This document shows, one piece after another, positions 8,552-17,424 of a stretch of 64,000 nucleotides of DNA; the stretch's first letter is position 1, and each line of letters opens with the position of its first letter. The translations under genes and the position numbers were made by a program. Source of the DNA: Opitutaceae bacterium (lineage in GTDB: Bacteria; Verrucomicrobiota; Verrucomicrobiia; Opitutales; Opitutaceae); NCBI GenBank assembly GCA_016794785.1, contig JAEUHC010000027.1, positions 558,001 to 622,000 of the forward strand. The letters run 5' to 3'. The notes beneath the pieces are model-generated. The model was not told the origin of the DNA. It made no database searches and saw only the letters and a program-made list of their open reading frames with translations.

Positions 8552-9292
8552 ATGAGCAAAGCCAAGTCCGTCGATCCTCGCGCGAAATACAAACGTGTCA
8601 TCCTCAAGCTCTCGGGCGAGGTGCTCCGTGGCGGCAAGTCCGGCGATCCCATCGACGGCGTGACGCTCCTCGAGGTCTGCAACCAAGTGAAAGAGATCCA
8701 TGATCTCGGCGTGCAGATCGGCGTCGTCATCGGCGGCGGCAACATCTTCCGCGGGCTCAACGGCGAGAAGCGCGGCGTCGATCGCACCACCGGCGACTAC
8801 ATGGGCATGCTCGCCACCGTCATCAACGGCCTCGCGTTGATGGACTGCCTGGAGAAAATCGGCGTCAACACCCGCGTCCAATCCGCCATCCCAATGAACC
8901 AGATCGCGGAGCCGTTCATCCTGCGCCGCGCCATCCGCCACGTCGAGAAGGGCCGCGTGGTCATCTTCGTCGCCGGCACGGGCAACCCCTATTTCTCCAC
9001 CGACACCACCGCCGCCCTCCGCGGCTCCGAGATGCACGCCGACATCATCATGAAGGCCACGAAAGTGGACGGCATCTACAACAAGGACCCCAAGAAGCAC
9101 CCCGACGCCGTGAAATACGATACGCTCACTTTCGTCGATGCCCTGAAGGAACGGCTCAACGTCATGGACTCGACCGCCTTCTCCCTCTGCATGGACAACA
9201 ACCTGCCGATCCTCGTTTTCGACCTCAACGACAAGCACGCCATCCGCAAGGCGATCATGGGCGAGAAAATCGGCACGCTCGTGCGAAATTGA
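8552..9292 (+). CDS. pyrH: UMP kinase (246 aa)
   Basis: Cytosolic UMP kinase, converting UMP and ATP to UDP and ADP in pyrimidine nucleotide synthesis. Amino-acid-kinase fold: KRVILKLSGEVL near the N-terminus (phosphate-binding lysine), VIGGGNIFRG, the TGDYMGMLATVINGLAL stretch, VIFVAGTGNPYFSTDTTAALR, and the C-terminal NVMDSTAFSLCMDN typical of bacterial PyrH. I take ATG 8552; a TTG three bases upstream is an alternative. frr follows 52 bases later, the common bacterial pyrH-frr order. A TTGACG at 8515-8520 could be a -35 element, but no convincing -10 is visible. Confidence 0.97.
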   Translation: MSKAKSVDPRAKYKRVILKLSGEVLRGGKSGDPIDGVTLLEVCNQVKEIHDLGVQIGVVIGGGNIFRGLNGEKRGVDRTTGDYMGMLATVINGLALMDCLEKIGVNTRVQSAIPMNQIAEPFILRRAIRHVEKGRVVIFVAGTGNPYFSTDTTAALRGSEMHADIIMKATKVDGIYNKDPKKHPDAVKYDTLTFVDALKERLNVMDSTAFSLCMDNNLPILVFDLNDKHAIRKAIMGEKIGTLVRN

Positions 9293-9344
9293 GTGCGCCC
9301 TCGTCATCGCTATCGAAACTCGTAAAACCAAAATCGTAAATCCC

Positions 9345-9890
9345 ATGTCCCATCCCATTCTCAACGACGCCCAGGCCCGCATGAAGAAGGCGGTCGATCA
9401 CACCCTGCACGAGTTCAGCTCGATTCACACCGGCAAGGCCACGCCCGCCATGGTCGAGACCGTGATGGTCGAGGCCTACGGCTCGATGCAGCCGCTCAAG
9501 CAGTGCGCGGCCATCTCCACGCCCGATGCCCGCCTCATCCAGATCCAGCCGTGGGACACCTCGCTGATCAAATCCATCATCTCCGGCATCCAGGCCGCCA
9601 ACCTCGGCTTCAATCCCGTGCCCGACGGGAAGGTTATCCGCATCCCGCTCCCCGACATGAGCCGTGAGCGCCGGCAGGAGTTTGTGAAGAACGCCCACCG
9701 CCTCGCCGAGGAAGGCCGCGTGCACGTGCGCAACGTCCGCCGCGACGTGCTGGAAGCCGTCAAGAAGGCCAAGCTCCCCGAAGACGAAGCCAAACGCCTC
9801 GAAAAGGACATCCAGACCGTGACCGACAAGTCCATCGCCGAAATCAACTCCCACCTCGCCCACAAGGAGAAGGATTTGCTGACGGTGTGA
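9345..9890 (+). CDS. frr: Ribosome recycling factor (181 aa)
   Basis: Ribosome recycling factor, which with EF-G splits post-termination ribosomes. The length (181 aa) and the family hallmarks are present: AQARMKKAVDHTLHEFSSIHTGKATP at the start of the helical bundle, VMVEAYGSMQPLKQCAAIS, IQPWDTSLIKSI, IRIPLPDMSRERRQEFVK, and the C-terminal helix AEINSHLAHKEKDLLTV. The ATG at 9345 follows AAATCCC rather than a Shine-Dalgarno sequence. It is directly downstream of pyrH, and a repeat-rich gap separates it from proB. Confidence 0.97.
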   Translation: MSHPILNDAQARMKKAVDHTLHEFSSIHTGKATPAMVETVMVEAYGSMQPLKQCAAISTPDARLIQIQPWDTSLIKSIISGIQAANLGFNPVPDGKVIRIPLPDMSRERRQEFVKNAHRLAEEGRVHVRNVRRDVLEAVKKAKLPEDEAKRLEKDIQTVTDKSIAEINSHLAHKEKDLLTV

Positions 9891-9900
9891 TCTGATCGGG

Positions 9901-9990
9901 TTACAGAGAGCACCGAGGAGATACCGAGCTCACAGCGCGTCCTCCTCGGCTCTGTGAACTCAGGGTCTGTCCTCTGTGTCCACTGTGACC
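9901..9990. repeat. CTCTGTG-type intergenic inverted repeat overlapping the proB start
   Basis: TTACAGAGAGCACCGAGGAG (9901-9920) pairs, with a short bulge, with CTCCTCGGCTCTGTGA (9942-9957). GAGCTCACAG (9926-9935) also nearly matches the reverse complement of CTGTGAACTC (9952-9961). Further CTCTGTG/CACTGTG units continue to about 9987. Similar ACAGAG/CTCTGT-rich intergenic elements are, as I recall, common in unrelated bacteria. Here the element supplies the GTG start codons of proB. Confidence 0.6.
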
Positions 9991-11100
9991 AAAAATAATT
10001 CTTCGTCCGCCGCCCCGCGGCGCGTCGTCATCAAGCTTGGCACCGGCGTCCTCACCACCGGCATCGGCCAGCTCGACACCACGCGCATCGCCGCCGTCTG
10101 CGCGGAGATCACCGCGCTCCGCGCGCGTGGCACCGAGGTCATCGTCGTTTCCTCCGGCGCCGTCGGCCTCGGCATGGGCGCGCTCGGCCTCGCCAAGAAA
10201 CCCAAGGAGATCGCGCGCAAGCAGGCCTGCGCCGCCATCGGCCAGTCGCGCCTCATGCAGGTGTGGCAGGAGGGCTTTGCCCCGCACGGCCTCACCGTCG
10301 CGCAGGTCCTCCTCACGCACGACGACCTCCGCGTGCGCACCCGCTACCTCGGCGTAAAGGATACCCTCCGCCAGCTCATCGCCTACGGCACGATCCCGAT
10401 CATCAACGAAAACGACACCGTGAGCGCCGCCGAGATTAAGTTTGGCGACAACGACACGCTCTCCGCGATGGTCGCCAGCCTCGTCGAGGCCCAGCACCTC
10501 GTCATCCTCTCCACCGCCCCCGGCCTCATCGATATGAAGGGCACGAAGGAAATCGTGCCGGTCGTCGAGCGCATCACCCCCGAGATCGAGGCGATGGCCG
10601 GCGGCACCACGAGCGAGACCGCCACCGGCGGGATGATTTCCAAGATCACCGCCGCCAAGCTCGCGACCAAGGCCGGCTGCGGCGTCTTCATCGCGAGCGG
10701 CTCGGTGCCGCGCATCCTCGAAAAACTGTTCGCCGGCCGCGGCCCGGGGACGTTCTTCGTGCCGAGCGGCCTGCCGATGGAGGCGAAGAAACGCTGGCTC
10801 GCCTATTTCCAGCGTCCCGCCGGCACCATCGCGGTGAACGAATGCGCCGTGCCCGTGCTGCGCGAGCAAGGCCGCAGCCTCCTCGCCGTGGGTGTGACGG
10901 GTGCGACCGGCGAATTCGCCGCCGGCGACATCGTCAACATCGCCGGCCCCGACGGCGCGATCTTCGCCCGCGGCAAAAGCGCCTACGCCAGCGAGGAGAT
11001 TCCGGCTATCGCGGAGCAGCAAGGCCCCGCAGTCGCCGCCCTCTACCCCGCCCGCAAGCGCCTCGAAGTCGTGCACCGCAACGACCTCGTGCTGCTGTAG
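9976..11100 (+). CDS. proB: Glutamate 5-kinase with PUA domain (374 aa)
   Basis: Cytosolic glutamate 5-kinase, first step of proline synthesis (glutamate to glutamyl-5-phosphate). The amino-acid-kinase domain shows VVIKLGTGVLT, VIVVSSGAVGLGMGALG, IPIINENDTVS, FGDNDTLSAMVA and ETATGGMISKITAAKLA. The C-terminal part (about residue 280 onward, with AGDIVNIAGPDG) is the PUA domain of long-form ProB, and the total length fits. No ATG is available at the N-terminus. The start is GTG at 9976 or GTG at 9985, both lying in the CTCTGTG repeat, so the first residues (STVTKNNSSSAAP) are poorly constrained. Confidence 0.94.
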   Translation: MSTVTKNNSSSAAPRRVVIKLGTGVLTTGIGQLDTTRIAAVCAEITALRARGTEVIVVSSGAVGLGMGALGLAKKPKEIARKQACAAIGQSRLMQVWQEGFAPHGLTVAQVLLTHDDLRVRTRYLGVKDTLRQLIAYGTIPIINENDTVSAAEIKFGDNDTLSAMVASLVEAQHLVILSTAPGLIDMKGTKEIVPVVERITPEIEAMAGGTTSETATGGMISKITAAKLATKAGCGVFIASGSVPRILEKLFAGRGPGTFFVPSGLPMEAKKRWLAYFQRPAGTIAVNECAVPVLREQGRSLLAVGVTGATGEFAAGDIVNIAGPDGAIFARGKSAYASEEIPAIAEQQGPAVAALYPARKRLEVVHRNDLVLL

Positions 11101-11140
11101 GTCGGGCTTTATTCCAGCTGTCCGCTTCCTTTTAGCCCTT

Positions 11141-11216
11141 TGTCATTGCGAGGTGCGCGTAGCGCGACGAAGCAATCCAGCTGGATTGCTTCGTCGCTCC
11201 GCTCCTCGCGATGACA
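11141..11216. repeat. 76-base TGTCATTGCGAG-type palindromic element
   Basis: The left arm (11141-11180) begins TGTCATTGCGAGG and ends GAAGCAATCCAG. The right arm (11181-11216) begins CTGGATTGCTTCG and ends GCGATGACA, so the element is a near-perfect hairpin with a four-base length difference between arms. It lies in the gap between the convergent genes proB and the DUF4139 protein, where it could end transcription from both sides. I recall the same TGTCATTGCGAG hairpin as a dispersed intergenic repeat in many unrelated bacteria. Confidence 0.75.
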
Positions 11217-11285
11217 GTCCAATAGCGATGGGACGTTGGTATTACACCCGACCATGTCGGGGGGGGGGAAAGAAAAGCGCCTCGC

Positions 11286-12665
11286 CTATTTCCAGTCGTA
11301 GCGCACGTGGTAGGTCACGATGCGTTCCTGATCGGGTTTCACCTCGACCTTGAACTCGATGGTGGTCGCGTCGCGTTTGGTGAAATCGTCCGATTTTTGG
11401 ATCATCTCCCAGCCGATGCCGTAGAGGCGTTCGACGATCTTCACCTCGACCGGCGTTGCCTTCCGATTGCGCACCTTGATCTCGAATCGCTGCTCCGCGC
11501 GGCCCTGTGACTTGCTGCTGCTCAAATCCAACGCGCGCCGCTCCCCCACGATGTCGAATGCGTCGCCCGTCTTTACCCGCACCCACTCGTTCTTCGCCGT
11601 GTGGTCGATGGTGTCTTCGCCGACAAACTCAATGCGCCCATCGGCATCGTCCTTGCGATAGAAGCGGGTGCGACCTTTGGGCAACGGCAGGCCCAAGCCG
11701 CTCTGCTCGCTGTTCCGAAATTCACGCATCACCGCCACTTTGGTCGAATGACGCGCTCCGTCGTAAACATAGACGACCGGTGCCTTCACCCCGGCAGCGC
11801 GCATGAACTCGACCTGCTTTGTCTCGCGATCACGCAGGGTCACGGCCCGCGGGAGTGAGTAGAGGTGGAATTCGTCGAAGGCCTTCTCCGTGACGGCCGG
11901 CGCCATGGAAAATGCCTCCATTCGGAGTGCGAGGCCCGTATCAATCACTGCCGGCACGGCAGGTTTTATCTTCTGCACATCCCCCGCCATGAGCTTAATC
12001 GTCGCGTCGGCGAAACTCTGGCCGCTCGTGTTTTCCACCGTGATCCAGCCGACGACGTCGAGCGTGTCGCCCTTTTCCGGCGCGATGAGATTGTAGGCCG
12101 CCTCCCATTTGAAGCCACCGGTCACGTAGCCCAGCTCGGCCTCGAGCTTGCCCGTGCGCTCGCCCTCGAGCTGCCAAGTGAGCGTCGGCTTGAGCACGCC
12201 CGCGTCGCTCAGCGCGGGAAAAATCGGCTCGCCCGGCAGTGAGAACCGCAGCTTCCCGTCGACCTCGATGATGGGCGTCTCTCCGCCTCCGCCACCCGGC
12301 GTGTGCCCGCTCCGAATCACTTTCCCGCGCACAGCATTCTCGCGGCCGTTTTGATCGCGCACGAGGAAGTCGAGTTCCTTCCCCTCGTGGAGGGAGAGCA
12401 GAAAACCCTGCGACAGCGTGTCGGCCCGGTAGCTCTGCTCGAGCACGCGCAGCGCCACGCGCCCCCGGGGATCGCGCAGCACGACCGAATCAGGTTCGAG
12501 CATGCGGGTGGCACCGGTGAACTTCACCACGTTGACCCCTGCCTTGAGATCGAGCGGAACGCGCTCGCGCACGACAGCGAAGTTCTGGTTGTAGATGGTC
12601 AGGGCCGGCTGGGCGCTGGCCGTCGCAGCGGTCACGAGTAGAAGCGAAGCGAACAGGGTCTTCAT
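11286..12665 (-). CDS. DUF4139 domain-containing exported protein (459 aa)
   Basis: Secreted or outer-envelope protein of unknown biochemical role. The frame opens further upstream, but ATG 12665 gives a proper signal peptide (MKTLFASLLLVTAATASAQ) behind the leader CCACCTCATTCACC. After it come LTIYNQNFAVVRERVPLDL and a beta-rich N-terminal part with a GGGGG linker. The C-terminal half (from about residue 185) is DUF4139-like: GGFKWEAAYNLI, GWITVENTSGQSFADATIKLMAGD, LPLPKGRTRFYR and the terminal TYHVRYDWK. The family is a predicted beta-sandwich protein found in many bacteria. Adjacent genes give no functional hint. Confidence 0.85.
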   Translation of the reverse strand: MKTLFASLLLVTAATASAQPALTIYNQNFAVVRERVPLDLKAGVNVVKFTGATRMLEPDSVVLRDPRGRVALRVLEQSYRADTLSQGFLLSLHEGKELDFLVRDQNGRENAVRGKVIRSGHTPGGGGGETPIIEVDGKLRFSLPGEPIFPALSDAGVLKPTLTWQLEGERTGKLEAELGYVTGGFKWEAAYNLIAPEKGDTLDVVGWITVENTSGQSFADATIKLMAGDVQKIKPAVPAVIDTGLALRMEAFSMAPAVTEKAFDEFHLYSLPRAVTLRDRETKQVEFMRAAGVKAPVVYVYDGARHSTKVAVMREFRNSEQSGLGLPLPKGRTRFYRKDDADGRIEFVGEDTIDHTAKNEWVRVKTGDAFDIVGERRALDLSSSKSQGRAEQRFEIKVRNRKATPVEVKIVERLYGIGWEMIQKSDDFTKRDATTIEFKVEVKPDQERIVTYHVRYDWK

Positions 12666-12773
12666 GGTGAATGAGGTGGGCTCATCCGACAGACGAACCA
12701 CGGCGATGTTTCTTAGCCACCGTTTTCCTTTGCGCCGGCCGCGGCTCTTTGCGGCCATCTCCCCTCGCCATTC

Positions 12774-14783
12774 ATGGATTTCCCGCTCGACGCCCAGCCT
12801 TCATATGCCTCTTCCGGCGTTCCGCCGATCGATTTTCGCGCGGCGCTGAACGACGAGCAGTTCGCCGCCGTCACCGCGCCGCCCGGCCCGCTCCTCGTTC
12901 TCGCCGGCGCCGGCTCAGGCAAGACCCGCACCCTCACCTACCGCGTCGCCTACCTGCTCTCGCAGGGCGTGCGGCCCGGCGAGATTCTCCTCCTCACGTT
13001 CACCAACAAGGCCGCCAAGGAGATGCTCCATCGCGTGCACGAGCTCACCGGCGTCGAGCCTGGGCGTTTCTGGGGCGGCACGTTTCACAGCATCGGGCAC
13101 CGCGCGCTGCGCATGCACGGCGAGGCCATCGGGCTGCCGCGCTCGTTCACCATCCTCGACGCCGAGGAATCCGAGGGCGTGTTGCGCGACGCGGTGGAAG
13201 AGGCCGACCGCGGCTTTTTCAAGGACAAGACCCACCCCAAGCCCGGTCCGCTCCACTCGCTGCTCTCGATGGCGCGCAACACCCAGCTCTCGCTCGATGA
13301 GACGACGCAGCGCTTCTTTCCCCAGCACGAGGGCATCATCGAGCGCCTGCCGCTCTTCGCGAAAAAATATGCCGACAAGAAGCGAGACGCCAGCGTGCTC
13401 GACTACGACGACCTGCTCGAGCTGTGGCTGGACCTGCTGAAAAAGTCCGAGACGACCCGCGAGTATTTCGCCCACCGCTTCCGTCACGTGCTCGTGGACG
13501 AATACCAGGACACCAACGTCCTCCAGTCCCAGATCGTCGATCTCATCGGCTCGCATCATCGCGTGATGGCGGTCGGCGACGACGCGCAGTGCATCTACAC
13601 GTGGCGCGGTGCCAACGTCGAAAACATCCTCACGTTTCCCGACCGCCACCCCGGCACGGTCATCCACCGGATCGAGACGAACTATCGCTCGACCCCGCAG
13701 ATCCTCGCTCTGGCCAACGGCGTGCTGCTCGCCCAGCCCAAGGGCCGCGCCTTCGAGAAGGAGCTGCGCCCGCACCGCGCCAATTCCGAGAAGCCCTACT
13801 TCGTGCAGACGATGGATGGCCGCGAGCAGGCGCAGTTCATCGTGCAGCGCATCCGCGGGCTCATCGACGAAGGCTGTGCGCTCGCCGACATCGCGATCCT
13901 CTACCGCGCGCACTTTCACGCGCTCGACATCCAGCTCGAGCTCTCGCGCCTCCAGATTCCCTACCAGATCACGAGCGGCGTGCGGTTCTTCGAGCAGGCG
14001 CACATCCGCGACCTCGTGGCGCTGCTGCGCTTCGTTTACAACCCGTCCGACATCGCCGCGTGGAACCGCATCGCCGTGCTCCTGCCCAAGGTCGGCGACA
14101 AAAACGCGCAGAAGCTCCACGCCGCCGCTCTCGAGCACGCCAAGCTGCTTCAGCAGGACTTCCTCGACGCCCTCGCCACCGACGATGTCGCGTCGAAGGT
14201 CCCGAAGGACGCGAAGGAGGAGTGGCCCAAGTTCGTCGCCTCCCTCCAGCAGGTGAAGGAGATGATGCGCACGATGAAGCCCCACAACGCCGTCGAGATC
14301 GCCATCGACGGTTGGTATGGCGACTACCTCAAGGGCGCCTTCGCCAACTACGTTTCCCGCCTCGACGACCTGAAATCCATGATCGGTTTCGCGAGCCGCT
14401 ACGACGACATGCACCAGCTCCTCGTCGAAGTGATGCTGCTCAACAGCGAGACGAGCGACCGCTCCGCCGATCCCGACGCCGATGCGCTGCGCCTCACGAC
14501 CGTCCACCAGGCCAAGGGCCTCGAATACGCGGCCGTCTTCCTCATCGGCCTCGCCGACGGATCGTTTCCCCTGCGCCGCGCCATCGAGGCCGGCGATGTC
14601 GAGGAAGAGCGCCGTCTCTTCTACGTCGCCGTGACGCGCGCCCGCGACGAACTCTACCTCTGCTTCCCCAAGGTGAACACCAAGGGCGGTCCCGCGATGC
14701 TCCAGACTCCGAGCCGCTTCCTCACCGAACTCTCGCCCGAACTTTATCAGCCGTTGCGGATGAAGCGGAGCTACGGGTGGTGA
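12774..14783 (+). CDS. UvrD/PcrA/Rep-type ATP-dependent DNA helicase (669 aa)
   Basis: Superfamily 1A 3'-5' DNA helicase. Motifs in order: LNDEQFAAV (Q-motif region), LAGAGSGKTRT (Walker A), LLLTFTNKAAKEM (Ia), GTFHSIGHRALR, VLVDEYQDTN (Walker B, II), AVGDDAQCIYTWRGA (III), ETNYRSTPQIL (IV), TTVHQAKGLEY (V) and FYVAVTRARDELYLC (VI). At 669 residues it is close to PcrA/UvrD length but lacks the extended C-terminal tail. Expected in repair and in clearing blocked replication. The ATG at 12774 follows CATCTCCCCTCGCCATTC. The gene downstream starts at the overlapping GTGA. Confidence 0.95.
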   Translation: MDFPLDAQPSYASSGVPPIDFRAALNDEQFAAVTAPPGPLLVLAGAGSGKTRTLTYRVAYLLSQGVRPGEILLLTFTNKAAKEMLHRVHELTGVEPGRFWGGTFHSIGHRALRMHGEAIGLPRSFTILDAEESEGVLRDAVEEADRGFFKDKTHPKPGPLHSLLSMARNTQLSLDETTQRFFPQHEGIIERLPLFAKKYADKKRDASVLDYDDLLELWLDLLKKSETTREYFAHRFRHVLVDEYQDTNVLQSQIVDLIGSHHRVMAVGDDAQCIYTWRGANVENILTFPDRHPGTVIHRIETNYRSTPQILALANGVLLAQPKGRAFEKELRPHRANSEKPYFVQTMDGREQAQFIVQRIRGLIDEGCALADIAILYRAHFHALDIQLELSRLQIPYQITSGVRFFEQAHIRDLVALLRFVYNPSDIAAWNRIAVLLPKVGDKNAQKLHAAALEHAKLLQQDFLDALATDDVASKVPKDAKEEWPKFVASLQQVKEMMRTMKPHNAVEIAIDGWYGDYLKGAFANYVSRLDDLKSMIGFASRYDDMHQLLVEVMLLNSETSDRSADPDADALRLTTVHQAKGLEYAAVFLIGLADGSFPLRRAIEAGDVEEERRLFYVAVTRARDELYLCFPKVNTKGGPAMLQTPSRFLTELSPELYQPLRMKRSYGW

Positions 14784-15655
14784 AAACCCGGCAAGCAGTT
14801 CGTCTCGCCTTCATGGCCCTGGCGGCATGCGTCGTGGGTTTCGCCGCCGTCTCGGTTTACTTTGCCTATGATTTCACGGGGCCCGCACGACGCTTGTCGG
14901 CCGCGCGCGCGGAGCAGTTTCTCCCTGAGTTCGAAGCGGTCCGTTTCCCCGCACGCGATGGTGTGAACCTCGGCGGCTGGTTTGTGCCCTGTCCCGGTGC
15001 GAAACAGGCGGTCGTGATCCTTCACGGCCACGGCAGCACCCGGGCGCAAGGACTGGCGCGGGCGGGATTGCTGAGAGAGCACGGCTTCGCCGTGCTGCTC
15101 TACGACGCGCGCGGCCACGGCACGAGTGCCGGGGAACTCGTCTCGTTCGGATGGTTCGAGACGCGCGACCTGCACGGAGCACTCGATTGGTTGCGGGCGC
15201 GGGGCTTCGCCGAATTTGGCTGCATCGGGATGTCTCAAGGCGGGGCGACCATCGCGCTCGCCGCGGCGGAATTGCGCGACGTGCGCTGGGCTGTGCTCGA
15301 AAGCGTTTACCCGACTCTGCCAAACGCGATTGATCGGCGCTTTCGCCGCACGCTGGGCGTTCCCGGCTGGCTCGCCGGCTCACTCATGGTGCCGATCGCG
15401 GAACACCGCCTCGGCGTGACCGCCGCCCAGATCAGCCCACGCACCGGCATCGCCAAGCTTGCCTGTCCCGTTCTTGTGATGAGTGGCGAACTTGACCGCC
15501 AGACGCTCCCGGCTGACGCCCGTGAGGTTTTCGACGCAGCACCGGGACCCAAATCCTGGTGGATCGTCCCAGGCGCAGGCCATGTCGATCTCCATGGTTT
15601 CGCCAAGCGGGATTATGAAACGCGGCTGCTTGCCTTTCTCGCCGAACGCCGGTGA
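14780..15655 (+). CDS. Membrane-anchored alpha/beta hydrolase (291 aa)
   Basis: Alpha/beta-hydrolase fold enzyme with an N-terminal membrane anchor (LAFMALAACVVGFAAVSVYF). Visible catalytic elements: LHGHGSTRAQ (oxyanion loop region), YDARGHGTS, the nucleophile elbow GMSQGGA, the acid in MSGELDRQT and the histidine in GAGHVDLHG. Substrate unknown; relatives are annotated as serine aminopeptidase S33-like or lysophospholipase-like hydrolases. I choose GTG 14780, which overlaps the helicase stop (GTGA). ATG 14813 is the alternative but would cut into the anchor. The reading frame stays open far upstream, but that part is antisense-like shadow of the helicase. Confidence 0.85.
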   Translation: MKTRQAVRLAFMALAACVVGFAAVSVYFAYDFTGPARRLSAARAEQFLPEFEAVRFPARDGVNLGGWFVPCPGAKQAVVILHGHGSTRAQGLARAGLLREHGFAVLLYDARGHGTSAGELVSFGWFETRDLHGALDWLRARGFAEFGCIGMSQGGATIALAAAELRDVRWAVLESVYPTLPNAIDRRFRRTLGVPGWLAGSLMVPIAEHRLGVTAAQISPRTGIAKLACPVLVMSGELDRQTLPADAREVFDAAPGPKSWWIVPGAGHVDLHGFAKRDYETRLLAFLAERR

Positions 15656-15659
15656 TGCG

Positions 15660-16364
15660 CTCGCAACTCCTCATCGATATCAACGTGACTGCCAGGCGTG
15701 TTCGACACTACGAACTTTTCGGTAGTCCCCAAATTTGAATCCAGAATTGCAGTAGTGGGAAGTGGATCGAAACCGCGCACGCGGATCACCTGCGGCTCGT
15801 TCTGCGAATAATCCATTTGAATGCCTTCGACGCTCTTCAGGAATTCTCCGGGATTGCAGGTCGTCTGGTCGATAAACGCATCAATGGAGGTCACGCTACG
15901 CGACGACTCCGCGCGGCGCTGCTGGTTGACCGCGTAGGCGCTGCCTTCGAGGGTGGACGTGACCACAAATTGTCCGAGCGTATAAACCTCCCCGGCCGTC
16001 AGCTCAAAGTCGGACCGGGCCGTTTGGTCGCCGGTGACGGTCACGGTCTTCGTCACGTCGTCGAGGCCGGCGTAGCTCGCCACGACGGTGTAGGTTCCGG
16101 CTCGCAGACCCGCGAGGCGGAAGCTGCCGTCCTTGTCGGTGAGTGTTTGAAACGCGGTGCCCTTCACCTGCACGGTGGCCGCTCGAGAAACCGCTTGGTG
16201 TTCTGGTTAAGCACGGTGCCTTGGATCGTCGCCGCTGTGGCGGCGGCTGCGAGGACACATCCGGAGAGGGCGGCGATCAACGTGCGGGCGAAGCGAGACC
16301 GGTGTGACAGACGCAGCACGGCGGCCGTCTGCGTCCACGAGAGGCGGAAGAGGACAGTATTCAT
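15660..16364 (-). pseudogene. Truncated, frameshifted TonB-dependent receptor remnant
   Basis: ATG 16364 opens a signal-peptide region (LIAALSGCVLAAAATAA) followed by TIQGTVLNQNTKRFLER, the start of a carboxypeptidase-regulatory-like domain. Near 16176-16182 one G appears lost from CGAGCGGCCACC. In the next frame the domain continues as VQVKGTAFQTLTDKDGSF, with LRAGTYTVVASYAGLDDV and a TonB-box/plug start (GEFLKSVEGIQMDYSQNEP, VIRVRGFDPLPTTAILDS). Homology then fades near 15700 and there is no beta-barrel: several hundred residues are missing. The leftover lies on the strand of, and 150 bases downstream from, the AraC regulator. It was probably an outer-membrane carbohydrate importer once controlled together with the pectin locus. 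The exact left end is uncertain. Confidence 0.8.
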
Positions 16365-16514
16365 ACGGGGTTGCGGGTTAAGGGACCCGGTGGGTAACGC
16401 GCCGGGAGGGTGCGGTTGCCGGCCGGAGATCGTCCGCACCCTAGTTTAATCTTCCGGGCGCAGCTACCGATTCCCCGGCGAATACTGCCGGGATTGTAAT
16501 TAAATGCGGGCGCC

Positions 16515-17414
16515 TCAGTCGGTGCCTCGTGCTGCGGGATCGGCTAGCTCATGCGACTTCCGGTAGTCACGCGGAGAGCAACCGCACGCGCGGCGAAAGG
16601 CATCGTTGAACCGGCTGATCGAGAGGAAGCCGGACTGAAACGCGATCTCGGTCACCGTCTGATCCGTCGTGGCGAGGAGGCGCTGCGCGTGGGAGACACG
16701 ATGCTGCGTGAGGTAGTTGATCAGGGTCGTGCCAAAAGTTTTTTGAAACAGGTTCATCGCGTAGTTGGGATGCAGTTTCACCACCGCGCCGATCTGCTCC
16801 ACTGTCAGTTTTTCGGTATAGTTTTGGGCGATGAAGCACGCCATCTGCTCGACCTTGTTCAGCCCCGTGTCGGTGATCGTCGCAATGCGATCCCGCTTCG
16901 TGCGCGCCGTTTGCCGCGCGGGCATGGTGAGCGCCAGGCGAATCAATCGCGCCTGAATCTCAAGCAGCACCGGGCGCTCCAGCTCTGCAGATTTTTTCGC
17001 CAAGTCGCCTTCCCAGTGTTCGAACAAGTGTGCATCCGAGTCCGCCCGGTCGGTCGTCGGCTCGCTGACAAGGTGACCCTGCATCAACGGTTGCACGAAT
17101 TTTTCCGGCAGCCGCCACTGCAAGAAACACTGGAGCGGAATCGTCGCCACGTAGTAGGCCGGCTCGTTTCCGTAATCGATAATCTGGTGCGGAATCGCCG
17201 CCCAGAAGGCGCTCAATTTACCAGCCTCGACCACTGTCTTCGTGCCACCAAGGAGGTAGGTGACGGAGCCTGATTCGAGAAAGTTGAGCTCCACTTCGTT
17301 GTGGTGGTCGGGCCGCCGCATCGGCGATGGCCGCCAGTGCACACACGTCAGCCCATACGGCGCAAAGTCGGGCCGGTCTGGATCAAACGAGAGAGGAGAG
17401 GGTTTAGCTGCCAC
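16515..17414 (-). CDS. AraC family transcriptional regulator (299 aa)
   Basis: DNA-binding regulator with an N-terminal cupin sensor (about residues 20-120: HHNEVELNFLESGSVTYLLGG) and a C-terminal pair of helix-turn-helix motifs (KLTVEQIGAVVKLHPNYAMN and VTEIAFQSGFLSISRFNDAF), ending CGCSPRDYRKSH. The start is GTG 17414; no nearby ATG fits the cupin domain. It is divergent from the sugar ABC transporter operon at 17589 and is the obvious local regulator of it. Short direct repeats in the shared gap (17425-17489) are candidate binding sites. The effector is probably a sugar released by the locus. Confidence 0.92.
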   Translation of the reverse strand: MAAKPSPLSFDPDRPDFAPYGLTCVHWRPSPMRRPDHHNEVELNFLESGSVTYLLGGTKTVVEAGKLSAFWAAIPHQIIDYGNEPAYYVATIPLQCFLQWRLPEKFVQPLMQGHLVSEPTTDRADSDAHLFEHWEGDLAKKSAELERPVLLEIQARLIRLALTMPARQTARTKRDRIATITDTGLNKVEQMACFIAQNYTEKLTVEQIGAVVKLHPNYAMNLFQKTFGTTLINYLTQHRVSHAQRLLATTDQTVTEIAFQSGFLSISRFNDAFRRACGCSPRDYRKSHELADPAARGTD

Positions 17415-17424
17415 GATGGGACCT

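Noticed and set aside
9976..9990. ATG start for proB further inside the gene
   Set aside because: The next in-frame ATG would remove the KLGTG phosphate-binding motif, so a GTG start was kept.
13424..14779. Open plus-strand frame upstream of the alpha/beta hydrolase
   Set aside because: It is an alternate frame of the helicase gene with Arg/Pro-rich composition. The hydrolase begins at GTG 14780.
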